From Campylobacterales bacterium (GTDB lineage: Bacteria > Campylobacterota > Campylobacteria > Campylobacterales > QNZT01), in NCBI GenBank assembly GCA_027081495.1, contig JALWKJ010000151.1, positions 1 through 14,774 on the forward strand: a DNA stretch of 14,774 nt. The letters are read 5' to 3'. The notes under the pieces were generated by a model. The model did no database searches. It had not been told where the DNA came from and saw only the letters and a program-made list of their open reading frames with translations. Of the stretch, positions 1 through 7,665 are shown in pieces. Made by a program: the position numbers and the translations under genes. How positions within the stretch are numbered: position 1 is the first letter of the stretch; the number at the start of each line of letters is the position of its first letter.

Positions 1-515
1 GTTTAATCTTAGCGGAGACTTATCATGTCCCAAAAGGGATCAATGAAGAGAATCTCGTAAAATATCTTGTTGAAAAATCATTAAAACTTCATCGCGAGAT
101 TTCTGAAAAAGAGTTAAAAAAGTATGATCGAAACGAGTGGTTTTCAAAATATGTCACAATAGCTTCTATCATCCAAAAAGAGGCGGCTAACAAATCCGAA
201 ATGCCTTTGGTCTCGGCGGTTATTTATAACCGTCTCAAAAAAAAGATGAAGCTGCAGATGGACGGAACGCTTAATTACGGGAAATATTCTCATATAAAAG
301 TTACGCCAAAAAGAATAAAAGAGGATAATAGTTCCTACAATACATATAAAATTTCCGCATTACCGCCTTCTCCCGTTTGTGCGGTAAGCATAGATGCTAT
401 AAAGGCGGCGCTTTATCCTTCAAAAGTCGATTATCTCTACTTTGTAAAGGGCAAAGGAAAGAGTCATAAATTTACGACAACTTATAAACAGCATCTTCGT
501 GAGATTCACAAATAG
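1..515 (+). CDS. mltG: Endolytic murein transglycosylase MltG, C-terminal part (5' end outside the window)
   Basis: The frame is open from base 3 to the TAG at 513-515, giving about 170 residues of the catalytic YceG-like domain. MltG is an inner-membrane lytic transglycosylase that cuts nascent glycan strands and sets their length. The motif ASIIQKEA carries the Glu expected to be catalytic (codon 180-182). It is followed by VIYNRL, LQMDGTLNYG, YNTYKISALPPSPV and YLYFVKGKGKSHKF, all familiar MltG blocks. An internal ATG at 201 lies after the catalytic Glu, so it is not the true start. The N-terminal membrane anchor and LysM-like region are beyond the left edge. The protein ends soon after the final block, with no extra domain. 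The downstream carbon cluster is separated by a 193-base spacer with its own promoter, so no functional link is implied. Confidence 0.9.
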   Translation, partial: LILAETYHVPKGINEENLVKYLVEKSLKLHREISEKELKKYDRNEWFSKYVTIASIIQKEAANKSEMPLVSAVIYNRLKKKMKLQMDGTLNYGKYSHIKVTPKRIKEDNSSYNTYKISALPPSPVCAVSIDAIKAALYPSKVDYLYFVKGKGKSHKFTTTYKQHLREIHK

Positions 516-533
516 ATTTTAATGTGTGAATTA

Positions 534-588
534 TCGAAACACTTTAAAATGATTTATTGTAACAAAAAGTGATATTTCGTAACACTTT
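534..588 (+). promoter_or_regulatory. Three phased TYGWAACA boxes upstream of icd (candidate operator)
   Basis: Three octamers in the same orientation are visible: tcgaaaca at 534-541, ttgtaaca at 557-564 and tcgtaaca at 577-584. Start-to-start distances are 23 and 20 bases, close to two helical turns each. The outer two extend to 12-mers that differ at one base (534-545 and 577-588, ending cacttt). An inverted aaagtg at 566-571 faces the cacttt at 583-588. The last box ends just where a -35 element would lie relative to the -10 at 612-617, which would suit an activator or repressor. That role is inferred, and the binding protein is unknown. Confidence 0.4.
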
Positions 589-611
589 ATCAAAGGTAAA
601 CATTATTATCG

Positions 612-617
612 TATAAT
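612..617 (+). promoter_or_regulatory. Probable -10 box of the icd promoter
   Basis: A perfect TATAAT lies 92 bases upstream of the icd start in the only long spacer before the cluster. No good -35 hexamer sits 16-18 bases upstream (the region reads atcaaa). This is normal for Campylobacterota sigma-70 promoters, which rely on the -10 and AT-rich upstream tracts. Transcription would start near 624, leaving a leader of about 85 bases. Confidence 0.6.
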
Positions 618-643
618 TTACTTTTTGTAATACAGCAAGCTAG

Positions 644-658
644 ACGCCTGTTAGGCGT
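644..658 (+). other. Small hairpin in the icd leader
   Basis: acgcc (644-648) and ggcgt (654-658) are perfectly complementary around the 5-base loop tgtta. The leader around it is otherwise almost pure A/T. No T-tract follows, so it is not a terminator. It would lie about 20 bases from the predicted mRNA 5' end and could protect the transcript, which is inference. Confidence 0.4.
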
Positions 659-708
659 ATATTATTTAAAATATTTAAATTTAATTTTAACAAAAAGAGG
701 AACAAAAC

Positions 709-2913
709 ATGTCAAAACCGACTATCGTATGGACAAAGATTGACGAGGCGCCCGCACTGGCGACTTATTCGTTTTTACCTGTTGTAAAAGCGTTTGCCAA
801 AGAGGCTGGTATAGATGTAGATTTACGAGATATATCATTGGCGGGAAGAGTTATATCGACATTTCCTGAATATTTGAAAGAAGATCAAAGAATTGATGAT
901 GAGCTGGCAAAACTTGGAGAGTTGGTAAAAAAACCCGAAGCCAATATTATAAAACTTCCGAATATTTCGGCTTCTATTCCTCAGCTTAAAGAGTGTATAG
1001 CCGAACTTAAATCTCAAGGGTATGATCTTCCCGACTTTCCGGAAGACCCTCAAACGCAGGAGGAGAAAGAGATAAGAGAAAAATACGCGACATGTCTGGG
1101 ATCCGCCGTAAATCCGGTTCTAAGAGAGGGAAATTCAGACAGAAGAGCCGCTGTTGCGGTTAAAAAATTCGCTCAAAAAAATCCTCACAGATTAAAGCCT
1201 TTTTCTCCCGATTGTAAAGCTTATGTGGCATATATGTATAAAAACGATTTTTATGCGACCGAGCAATCAGCGGTTATGAAAAATTCGGATACTTTAAGCA
1301 TCGTGTTAAACGGGGCGGAGCTTAAAACTATCGAAGGCGTAGAAGAGGGCGAAGTTGTTTCATCGGCATTTTTAAGCGCAAGCGACCTTAGAGAGTTTTT
1401 AGCCGAAACTATCGAAGACGCGAAAGAGAAAGGACTTCTTTGGTCTATTCATCTAAAAGCGACGATGATGAAAGTTTCAGATCCCATTATGTTCGGTCAT
1501 GCGGTTGAAGTTTTCTTTAAAGATGTATTTGAGAAATATGCGGACGAGTTCGAGAAACTCGGCGTAAATCCCGATCTTGGAGTCGGAGATATTCTCAAAA
1601 AGATAGAAAAATCGGATAAAAAAGACGAGATAGAAGCGGCGTTAAAAGCGGTCGTTGATGCCGGTAAACCGAATATCGCTATGGTTGACAGCGACAACGG
1701 TATTACAAATCTTCATGCCTCAAACGATATCATCATCGACGCCTCTATGCCTCCCGTTATCAGAGAGGGCGGTAAAATGTGGAACAAAGAGGGGCAGCTG
1801 CAAGAGTGCGTCAGTGTAATTCCTGATCGAAGTTACGCGAGAATGTATAGTGAGATTTTAGAAGATTGTAAGCAAAACGGGCAGTTCGATGTTACGACTA
1901 TGGGACATGTGAGCAATGTTGGCTTGATGGCGAAAAAAGCTGAAGAGTACGGTTCTCATCCATATACTTTTAGAGTACCTGAAGACGGCGTTATAGAGAT
2001 CAAAGATAGCGACGGCAATACTCTTACAAGCCACAATGTCAAAAAAGGAGATATCTGGAGAGCGTATAAAGTAAAAGATATCGCGATTAAAGATTGGGTA
2101 AGATTGGCTCATGAGAGAGCTAAGTTGACGAGTGATCCGGTTGTATTTTGGCTTGACAGCAATCGAGCTCATGACGCAAATCTTATCAAAAAGGTGCTTG
2201 AATATCTTCCGGCGCATCTAAAAGAGAGTGAAATCGAGTATTATATTATGGCTCCGCAACTTGCGATGCGTTTTACTCTCAAAAGAACAAGAGCAGGTCT
2301 TAATACGATTTCCGCTACAGGTAATGTCTTAAGAGATTATCTAACGGATCTTTTCCCGATTTTAGAACTTGGAACTTCCGCTAAAATGCTTTCGATCGTT
2401 CCTTTGCTCGCCGGCGGAGGTTTGTTTGAAACGGGCGCGGGCGGTTCGGCTCCAAAGCATGTCGAGCAATTTTTAAAAGAGGGGCATCTTAGATGGGATT
2501 CTCTCGGAGAGTTTTTAGCGCTTGCCGAATCTCTTCGCATGATCTCTCAAAAAGAGGGAGATAAAATCGTCGAGGCTATGACCGCCGCGCTTGATAGCGC
2601 AAACGAAGCGTATCTCGATAACAATAAAGCGCCTTCGAGAAAATGCGGCGAGCCGGACAATAAAGCGAGTCATTATTTCGTGGCTAGGTATTGGGCCGAA
2701 GCTCTCGCACAAAGCGACAATACTCTTCTTTGCGAGAAATTTTCGCCTATCGCCAAAAAACTTGCCGATAACGAATCGAAAATTATAGAAGAGTTGCTGG
2801 CGGTAGAAGGAAACGCTCAAGATATCGGAGGTTATTATCATCCCGACGATGAAAAAGCGCAAAGAGCTATGCGTCCAAGCGAGACATTAAATTCCATTAT
2901 CGATTCGATATAA
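709..2913 (+). CDS. icd: Isocitrate dehydrogenase, NADP-dependent, monomeric type
   Basis: 734 residues, the usual length of the monomeric (about 80 kDa) IDH family, which is unrelated in fold size to the short dimeric enzymes. It interconverts isocitrate with 2-oxoglutarate plus CO2 using NADP; in the reductive TCA cycle it works as a carboxylase. Residues I recall as substrate or metal ligands in the Azotobacter enzyme are all present: S132, N135, R139 and R145 in GSAVNPVLREGNSDRR, K255 in ATMMKVSDP, D344 in IIIDASMPP, Y414 in EEYGSH, and D543 and D547 in LRDYLTDLFP. The NADP-binding set H584, R595 and R644 is also kept, so NADP rather than NAD is expected. The start has an AAGAGGA ribosome site at 695-701. 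It is the first gene of the carbon cluster, followed by a hairpin and then mdh. Confidence 0.97.
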   Translation: MSKPTIVWTKIDEAPALATYSFLPVVKAFAKEAGIDVDLRDISLAGRVISTFPEYLKEDQRIDDELAKLGELVKKPEANIIKLPNISASIPQLKECIAELKSQGYDLPDFPEDPQTQEEKEIREKYATCLGSAVNPVLREGNSDRRAAVAVKKFAQKNPHRLKPFSPDCKAYVAYMYKNDFYATEQSAVMKNSDTLSIVLNGAELKTIEGVEEGEVVSSAFLSASDLREFLAETIEDAKEKGLLWSIHLKATMMKVSDPIMFGHAVEVFFKDVFEKYADEFEKLGVNPDLGVGDILKKIEKSDKKDEIEAALKAVVDAGKPNIAMVDSDNGITNLHASNDIIIDASMPPVIREGGKMWNKEGQLQECVSVIPDRSYARMYSEILEDCKQNGQFDVTTMGHVSNVGLMAKKAEEYGSHPYTFRVPEDGVIEIKDSDGNTLTSHNVKKGDIWRAYKVKDIAIKDWVRLAHERAKLTSDPVVFWLDSNRAHDANLIKKVLEYLPAHLKESEIEYYIMAPQLAMRFTLKRTRAGLNTISATGNVLRDYLTDLFPILELGTSAKMLSIVPLLAGGGLFETGAGGSAPKHVEQFLKEGHLRWDSLGEFLALAESLRMISQKEGDKIVEAMTAALDSANEAYLDNNKAPSRKCGEPDNKASHYFVARYWAEALAQSDNTLLCEKFSPIAKKLADNESKIIEELLAVEGNAQDIGGYYHPDDEKAQRAMRPSETLNSIIDSI

Positions 2914-2921
2914 AAAAACCG

Positions 2922-2947
2922 ACTATGCGGGTTTTTGCCCGCATAGT
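2922..2947 (+). terminator. Strong hairpin after icd; orientation as terminator uncertain
   Basis: actatgcggg (2922-2931) and cccgcatagt (2938-2947) form a perfect 10-bp, GC-rich stem with a 6-base loop, 8 bases after the icd stop. On the + strand the stem is followed by A-rich sequence rather than a T-tract, so it is not a classical terminator for icd. On the - strand it is followed by seven T. An overlapping alternative fold on the + strand pairs aaaaacc (2914-2920) with ggttttt (2930-2936), which gives a weak terminator shape. It may partly stop transcription, or mark or protect the icd mRNA 3' end. Confidence 0.5.
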
Positions 2948-2962
2948 TAAAAAATCTATAAT
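2935..2962 (+). promoter_or_regulatory. Probable promoter for mdh and downstream genes
   Basis: TATAAT at 2957-2962 is preceded, after a 16-base spacer, by ttgccc at 2935-2940 as a possible -35. The -35 would overlap the hairpin after icd, so hairpin and promoter share sequence. The start point would be near 2969, about 50 bases upstream of mdh. This would let mdh-fum-suc be transcribed independently of icd. Confidence 0.45.
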
Positions 2963-2990
2963 TGTTTGATTTTTCAATCTTTTAGTTATA

Positions 2991-3007
2991 GGTTTTTCAA
3001 AAAAACC
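2991..3007 (+). other. Stem-loop directly upstream of the mdh ribosome site
   Basis: ggttttt (2991-2997) pairs perfectly with aaaaacc (3001-3007) around the 3-base loop caa. The aaaggag ribosome site begins at the next base, 3008. The same aaaaacc sequence also occurs at 2914-2920, so in a read-through transcript the ggttttt could pair with either. A role in mdh translation is speculative. Confidence 0.35.
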
Positions 3008-3018
3008 AAAGGAGAGTC

Positions 3019-3969
3019 ATGAAAAGTAGAAGAGTCGGAATCGTAGGAGCGGGAAATGTGGGAGCAACCGTCGCCTACTCTCTTGCGATGAAGGGTGTTA
3101 GTCATGAAATCATCTTAAGAGACAACAAGATAGAAAGAGCTAAAGGAATGGCTCTTGATATGAGTCAAGCCGCAAACGCCGCCAGGCAGCATACCGTCGT
3201 TTCCGTAGCGGAAGATATGAGCGAATTATCGGATTGCGATGTAATAGTTATAACCGCCGGAAGTCCGAGACTTCCCGGTATGAGTAGAGACGATCTTTTG
3301 ATGGTAAACGCAAATATTATTGCCGAAGTGGTGGAAGATATATCAAAATACTCTCCCGACGCGATTTTGGTGCCGGTTACGAATCCGCTTGACGCGATGG
3401 TATATACGGCCGTTAGAAAAACCGGATGGGATAGAAATAGAATCATAGGAATGGCGGGAATACTCGATAGCGCGAGAATGGCTCATTTCATATATGAAAA
3501 AGTAGGTTACGGCTCGGGACAGATTAGAGCTTCGGTGATGGGCGGTCATGGCGACGACATGGTTCCTCTTCCGAGATTTTCTACGATCGCCGGCGTTCCT
3601 TTGACGGATCTTTTGACTGATGAAGAGATAGAGGAAATCGTAGAAAAGACTAGACACGGCGGCGCGCAAATCGTAAGTTATCTAAAAACAGGATCGGCTT
3701 ATTACGCTCCGGCAAAATCTACCGCCATAATGGTCGAAGCCATACTAAAAGATACAAAGCAGATCTTTCCGTGCGCCGTTATGCTTGACGGAGAGTACGG
3801 CTTTAAAAATGTGGTATCGGGCGTTCCCGTAGCGCTCGGCTCAAGAGGTATAGAAAAGATAATCGAAGTTTCATTAAACGAAAAACAGCAAAAACAGTTT
3901 AAAAAGAGTATAGATTCGGTTCGTTCTTTGATAGATACTCTGAACAAAAATAACTTTTTTGATAAATAA
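3019..3969 (+). CDS. mdh: Malate dehydrogenase, LDH-like type
   Basis: 316 residues of the NAD-dependent lactate/malate dehydrogenase family; it interconverts oxaloacetate and malate. The Rossmann glycine motif GAGNVG is at 10-15 and the acidic residue D35 ends beta-2, indicating NAD preference. The mobile loop reads SPRLPGMSR with R84 and R90. R84, in place of the uncharged residue of lactate dehydrogenases, argues for dicarboxylate substrates. N122 in VTNPLD, the D150/R153 pair in ILDSARM and the catalytic H177 in GGHGDD complete the active site. An aaaggag site at 3008-3014 supports the start. fumA follows after 9 bases, so these are co-transcribed. No anomaly in length or motifs. Confidence 0.96.
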   Translation: MKSRRVGIVGAGNVGATVAYSLAMKGVSHEIILRDNKIERAKGMALDMSQAANAARQHTVVSVAEDMSELSDCDVIVITAGSPRLPGMSRDDLLMVNANIIAEVVEDISKYSPDAILVPVTNPLDAMVYTAVRKTGWDRNRIIGMAGILDSARMAHFIYEKVGYGSGQIRASVMGGHGDDMVPLPRFSTIAGVPLTDLLTDEEIEEIVEKTRHGGAQIVSYLKTGSAYYAPAKSTAIMVEAILKDTKQIFPCAVMLDGEYGFKNVVSGVPVALGSRGIEKIIEVSLNEKQQKQFKKSIDSVRSLIDTLNKNNFFDK

Positions 3970-3978
3970 GGTCGCTAT

Positions 3979-4830
3979 ATGAGAGAATTAAAATATAAAG
4001 ATATCGTCGATGCGATCGGTAAGATGATCGTTCATACGGCTTATAACCTTCCAAAAGACGCGTTAAAAGCCATGCAAGAAGCTTATGAAGCGGAAAAATC
4101 TCCCGTTAGCAAAGAGGTTTTAAAGCAGCTTTTGGAAAACGCGAATATCGCGAGCAGTGAAGACAGGCCTTTGTGTCAAGATACTGGGTTGGCGGTTTTT
4201 TTCGTAAAAGTCGGTCAGGATTTGAAAATTACGGGCGGCACGCTTAAAGACGCGATAAACGAAGGAACCGAAAAAGGTTATAAAGAGGGGTATTTAAGAG
4301 CTAGTACATGCGAGTGTTTCAGCAGAGCGAATCTAAAAGATAAAATCGGCTACAACCTTCCGGCTATTATACATTTTGATATCGTAGAGGGCGATAAACT
4401 CGATATAGAGTATGCCGCAAAAGGCGGAGGAAGCGAGAATGTCAGTCGCGCAAGAGTCTTTCCTCCGGCCGCGGGCAAAGAGGGAGTCGTTAATTTCGTT
4501 AAAGAGTGTATCAGCGACGCCGGCGGAAATCCCTGTCCTCCGTTGACTGTCGGAATCGGAATCGGCGGTACATTTGAAAAGGCGGCGATATCTTCAAAAC
4601 ATGCGCTTTTTCGCGAGATAGGAAGTAAAAACGAAGACCCCGAAATGGCCGAACTTGAAGAGCATATAAAAAATGAACTTAATAAACTCGGGATAGGTTC
4701 TATGGGGATGGGCGGAACACAGACGGTGCTTGCCGTACATATAGAAGCAAATCCCTGTCATATAGCCTCATTGCCCGTTTCCGTAAATGTGCAGTGTCAC
4801 AGCTCGCGTCATACGCATATCACTATATAG
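3979..4830 (+). CDS. fumA: Fumarate hydratase class I, alpha subunit
   Basis: 283 residues matching the N-terminal half of class I (iron-sulfur) fumarases, here encoded as a separate alpha chain. With the next gene it hydrates fumarate to malate or the reverse. Three cysteines spaced as in the family are the likely [4Fe-4S] ligands: C66 in PLCQDTG, C186 in GGNPCPP and C273 in VQCHSSRH. C260 is an additional cysteine nearby. The glycine-rich KGGGSEN (148-154) and GIGIGGTFEKA are also typical. Tartrate dehydratase alpha chains look similar, but the position among TCA genes favours fumarase. The enzyme class is oxygen-sensitive, consistent with an anaerobe or microaerophile. The weak AAGG ribosome site at 3968-3971 overlaps the mdh stop, suggesting translational coupling. 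Confidence 0.92.
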   Translation: MRELKYKDIVDAIGKMIVHTAYNLPKDALKAMQEAYEAEKSPVSKEVLKQLLENANIASSEDRPLCQDTGLAVFFVKVGQDLKITGGTLKDAINEGTEKGYKEGYLRASTCECFSRANLKDKIGYNLPAIIHFDIVEGDKLDIEYAAKGGGSENVSRARVFPPAAGKEGVVNFVKECISDAGGNPCPPLTVGIGIGGTFEKAAISSKHALFREIGSKNEDPEMAELEEHIKNELNKLGIGSMGMGGTQTVLAVHIEANPCHIASLPVSVNVQCHSSRHTHITI

Positions 4831-4839
4831 GAGATAAAT

Positions 4840-5403
4840 ATGGGAAAAACTTATAATCTGACTACTCCTTTGAGTGACAAAGATATTGAGATGTTAAAAT
4901 GCGGCGATGTGGTTTATTTAAGCGGCACGATCTATACCGCAAGAGACGCGGCGCATAAAAGACTTATAGATTTGATAAACGAGGGCAAAGAGCTTCCGTT
5001 TGATTTAAAGGGCTCGGTTATCTATTTTGTAGGGCCTACCCCTCCAAAACCCGGAGATCCGATAGGAAGCGCGGGACCTACCACAAGTTATAGAATGGAC
5101 TCTTATTCTCCGACATTGATTAAACTGGGTCAAAAAGGGATGATAGGCAAAGGAAAAAGAAGTCAAGAGGTAAGAGACGCCTGTAAAAAGTATAAGGCGG
5201 TATATTTCGGTGCGACAGGCGGTGCGGGAGCTCTTTTGGGCAAACAGATAAAAAGCGCAAAAGTTATCGCATACGAAGAGCTGGGACCTGAAGCTATCAG
5301 AGAGCTTGAAGTCGAAAACTTTCCGGTTACCGTCGTAAACGACATGTACGGCTGCGATCTTTACGAAGAGGGCAGGAGGCAGTATGAAGTCAAAGACGAT
5401 TAA
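4840..5403 (+). CDS. fumB: Fumarate hydratase class I, beta subunit
   Basis: 187 residues, the usual size of a separate class I fumarase beta chain, equivalent to the C-terminal half of one-chain enzymes. Recognisable blocks are SGTIYTARDAAHKR (28-41), GPTTSYRMD (79-87), KGMIGKGKRS and FGATGGAGALLGK. These bind the substrate carboxylates and complete the active site formed with the iron-sulfur alpha chain. Its aggaga ribosome site at 4829-4834 overlaps the alpha stop codon, so the two subunits are tightly coupled. A 37-base gap follows before sucC, containing tataaa near 5410 but no convincing promoter. A tartrate dehydratase beta subunit is the main alternative, judged less likely from context. 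Confidence 0.92.
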   Translation: MGKTYNLTTPLSDKDIEMLKCGDVVYLSGTIYTARDAAHKRLIDLINEGKELPFDLKGSVIYFVGPTPPKPGDPIGSAGPTTSYRMDSYSPTLIKLGQKGMIGKGKRSQEVRDACKKYKAVYFGATGGAGALLGKQIKSAKVIAYEELGPEAIRELEVENFPVTVVNDMYGCDLYEEGRRQYEVKDD

Positions 5404-5440
5404 TCGTTTTATAAATTATGTTAAAGGAGGATTAGAGTAG

Positions 5441-6616
5441 ATGAATATTCATGAATATCAGGCTAAAGAGATATTTGCGCAGTACAAAGTACCCACGCCT
5501 CGCGGTATTATCGCAAATACGGTTGACGAAGCCGTAAAAGCGGCCAATGAGCTGGGTGGAAATATATGGGTGGTAAAGGCGCAAATTCACGCGGGAGGAA
5601 GAGGACTTGGCGGAGGCGTCAAGCTTGCAAAATCCATAGATGAAGTCAAAAAATATGCCGACGAAATTCTTGGCATGACGCTTGTTACTCATCAAACCGG
5701 TCCCGAGGGTAAACTCGTGCAAAAAGTGTATATAGAAGAGGGCGCGGATATTCAAGATGAACTCTATCTGGGAGTGGTTCTTGACCGCGCCAAAGAGATG
5801 CCCGTCATCATGGCTTCGACGGAAGGCGGTATGGATATCGAAACGGTTGCGGAAAAAACTCCGGAAAAAATCGTAAAAGTCGCCGTCGATCCCGCTATCG
5901 GTTTCCAGGGATTTCATGGAAGAGCTTTGGTGTTCGGACTTGGAATCGGCGATAAAGCCGAGCAGAGAAAGATGATCGACTTCGCATCCAAGCTATATGA
6001 TGTATATATGGATAAAGATGCGGAAATGATCGAAATCAATCCTCTTATAAAAACCGGAAGCGGTGAATTTATCGCGCTTGACGGAAAAATGGGCTTTGAC
6101 GATTCGGCGCTTTTTAGACATCCCGATATCGAAGCGATGAGAGATATAAGCGAAGAAGATCCAGACGAGAGGGAAGCTAGCGAATATGGACTCTCATATG
6201 TGGCGCTTGACGGTGAAATAGGATGTATGGTAAACGGCGCCGGTTTGGCGATGGGTACTATGGATACGATCAATTATATGGGCGGAACTCCGGCGAATTT
6301 TCTCGATGTCGGCGGCAGCGCGAACGCCCAAACGGTTGCAAAAGGCTTTGAGATAATATTGAAAAATCCCAATGTAAAAGCTATTTTCGTCAATATATTC
6401 GGCGGAATCGTCAGATGTGATCGTATAGCAAACGGAATTTTGGAAGCGACAAAGCTAGTCGATGTTCATGTCCCCGTAATCGTAAGGCTTGACGGAACAA
6501 ACGCGCCCGAAGCCGCCGAGATTTTAAAAAACGCAAATATCAAAAATGTCATATCCGCGACGGATTTAGCCGACGGCGCTAAAAAAGCGGTGGCGGCTGC
6601 AAAAGGAGAGCTTTAA
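5441..6616 (+). CDS. sucC: Succinyl-CoA synthetase, beta subunit (ADP/GDP-forming)
   Basis: 391 residues, close to the 388 of E. coli SucC. It carries the ATP-grasp nucleotide-binding domain and the C-terminal ligase domain; with SucD it interconverts succinate, CoA and ATP with succinyl-CoA, ADP and phosphate. Visible: N-terminal MNIHEYQAKEIF, the nucleotide-binding K46 and AGGRG (51-55), likely magnesium ligands N200 (EINPL) and D214 (ALDGKMGFDD), and the C-terminal GGSANAQTVAKGF and NIFGGIVRCDRIANG blocks. A strong aaaggagga site at 5423-5431 fixes the start. The stop overlaps the sucD start by one base (TAATG). In a reductive cycle it supplies succinyl-CoA to the downstream oor enzyme. 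Confidence 0.97.
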   Translation: MNIHEYQAKEIFAQYKVPTPRGIIANTVDEAVKAANELGGNIWVVKAQIHAGGRGLGGGVKLAKSIDEVKKYADEILGMTLVTHQTGPEGKLVQKVYIEEGADIQDELYLGVVLDRAKEMPVIMASTEGGMDIETVAEKTPEKIVKVAVDPAIGFQGFHGRALVFGLGIGDKAEQRKMIDFASKLYDVYMDKDAEMIEINPLIKTGSGEFIALDGKMGFDDSALFRHPDIEAMRDISEEDPDEREASEYGLSYVALDGEIGCMVNGAGLAMGTMDTINYMGGTPANFLDVGGSANAQTVAKGFEIILKNPNVKAIFVNIFGGIVRCDRIANGILEATKLVDVHVPVIVRLDGTNAPEAAEILKNANIKNVISATDLADGAKKAVAAAKGEL

Positions 6617-7488
6617 TGAGTATTTTAGTAAATAAAGATACAAAAGTTATAGTGCAAGGTTTTACGGGTGGAGAGGGAACTTTTCATGCGAAACAGTGTT
6701 TGGATTACGGTACGCAAATCGTCGGCGGCGTCACTCCAAACAAAGGCGGTCAAGAACATCTAGGCAAACCTGTTTTTAATACGGTTTTAGAGGCGGTTGA
6801 CGCTACGGGCGCGACGGTTAGTATGGTTTTCGTACCGCCTGCGTTTGTCGCCGACGCGGTGATGGAAGCGGCGGAAGCCGGAATAGAGCTTGCGGTAATT
6901 ATCACCGAAGGAGCTCCTGTTAAAGATATGCAAAAAGCGAAGGCTCACGCAATTAAACATGGTATGAAAACCATCGGTCCAAACTGTCCGGGGATTATAA
7001 CGGCGGATGAGTGTAAAATCGGAATTATGCCCGGTTCGATTTTTAAAAAAGGAAATGTAGGACTTATCAGTAAATCCGGTACTTTGACATACGAGGGCGC
7101 AAATCAAGTTGTAAAAGAGGGATTTGGAATTTCTACGGCTGTTGGTATTGGTGGAGATCCTATCATCGGTCTTAGTTATAAGCAGTTGCTGCCGATGTTT
7201 GAAGCGGATCCGCAGACCGAAGCGATCGTCATGATCGGTGAAATCGGCGGTGATCTTGAGATTCAGGCCGCAAAATTGATAAAGGAGCGAATCACAAAAC
7301 CCGTTGTAGCTTTCATCGCGGGTCAGACCGCTCCAAAAGGTAAAAGAATGGGTCACGCCGGCGCCATCATCAGCGGAAGCGCCGGTACGGCAAAAGAGAA
7401 GATGGATGCGCTGGAAGCTGCGGGCGTAAAAGTCGTAGTTTCTCCGGCGGATATCGGTAAGGCTGTGGCTGAAGTATTAAAAAAGTAG
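6616..7488 (+). CDS. sucD: Succinyl-CoA synthetase, alpha subunit
   Basis: 290 residues, the family length. The CoA-binding Rossmann domain begins with GFTGGEGTFH (15-24), and PNCPG lies around C124. The phosphohistidine is H247 in GKRMGHAGA (H246 in E. coli), and E209 in IGEIGGD is the partner that stabilises it. The aaaggag ribosome site at 6602-6608 lies inside the end of sucC, and the one-base start/stop overlap predicts coupled, equimolar synthesis with the beta chain. It is the last gene before the 254-base repeat-bearing spacer. No unusual residues seen. Confidence 0.97.
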   Translation: MSILVNKDTKVIVQGFTGGEGTFHAKQCLDYGTQIVGGVTPNKGGQEHLGKPVFNTVLEAVDATGATVSMVFVPPAFVADAVMEAAEAGIELAVIITEGAPVKDMQKAKAHAIKHGMKTIGPNCPGIITADECKIGIMPGSIFKKGNVGLISKSGTLTYEGANQVVKEGFGISTAVGIGGDPIIGLSYKQLLPMFEADPQTEAIVMIGEIGGDLEIQAAKLIKERITKPVVAFIAGQTAPKGKRMGHAGAIISGSAGTAKEKMDALEAAGVKVVVSPADIGKAVAEVLKK

Positions 7489-7495
7489 GTAAGCC

Positions 7496-7665
7496 GCTGA
7501 AGCAAACACAGCGTTAACGAAGCAATTTTGGGCTTTGGTTTAAGGATCTAAAGCGCGGTTTATCTGCGCGTGAGCCTGCTGCTGAAGCAAACACAGCGTT
7601 AACGAAGCAATTTTGGGCTTTGGTTTAAGGATCTAAAGCGCGGTTTATCTGCGCGTGAGCCTGCT
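7496..7665 (+). repeat. Two identical tandem 85-base repeats in the sucD-oorD spacer
   Basis: Copy 1 (7496-7580) and copy 2 (7581-7665) are identical at all 85 positions as far as I can read, and abut directly. The unit is about 48% G+C (41 of 85), well above the other spacers here. Inside each unit are the palindrome cgttaacg, a potential hairpin between gctttgg and ctaaagc (7532-7538 with 7548-7554 in copy 1), and a short GCGC-GCGC stem. The length is not a multiple of three, so an encoded repeat peptide is unlikely. There are no spacers, so it is not a CRISPR. The function is unknown. Confidence 0.95.

Noticed and set aside
201..515. A separate 104-residue protein beginning at ATG 201
   Set aside because: The frame is open back to the window edge and the upstream part contains the MltG catalytic motif, so this is only the tail of mltG.
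522..572. Small 16-codon ORF in the icd upstream spacer
   Set aside because: It has no ribosome site and overlaps the candidate operator boxes and lies upstream of the predicted promoter -10.
2591..2788. Open frame on the + strand inside icd in another phase
   Set aside because: It lies within the intact icd frame, and its Arg/Ile/Lys-rich composition shows no family signature.
3979..5403. L-tartrate dehydratase instead of fumarase
   Set aside because: The two families are similar, but the placement between mdh and sucCD and the absence of tartrate genes favour fumarase.
6787..7356. A 189-codon open frame on the - strand opposite sucD
   Set aside because: It lies wholly within a well-supported gene, has no recognisable motif or ribosome site, and its Arg/Tyr/Phe-rich content is typical of an antisense shadow. 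The other minus-strand frames in the window are the same.
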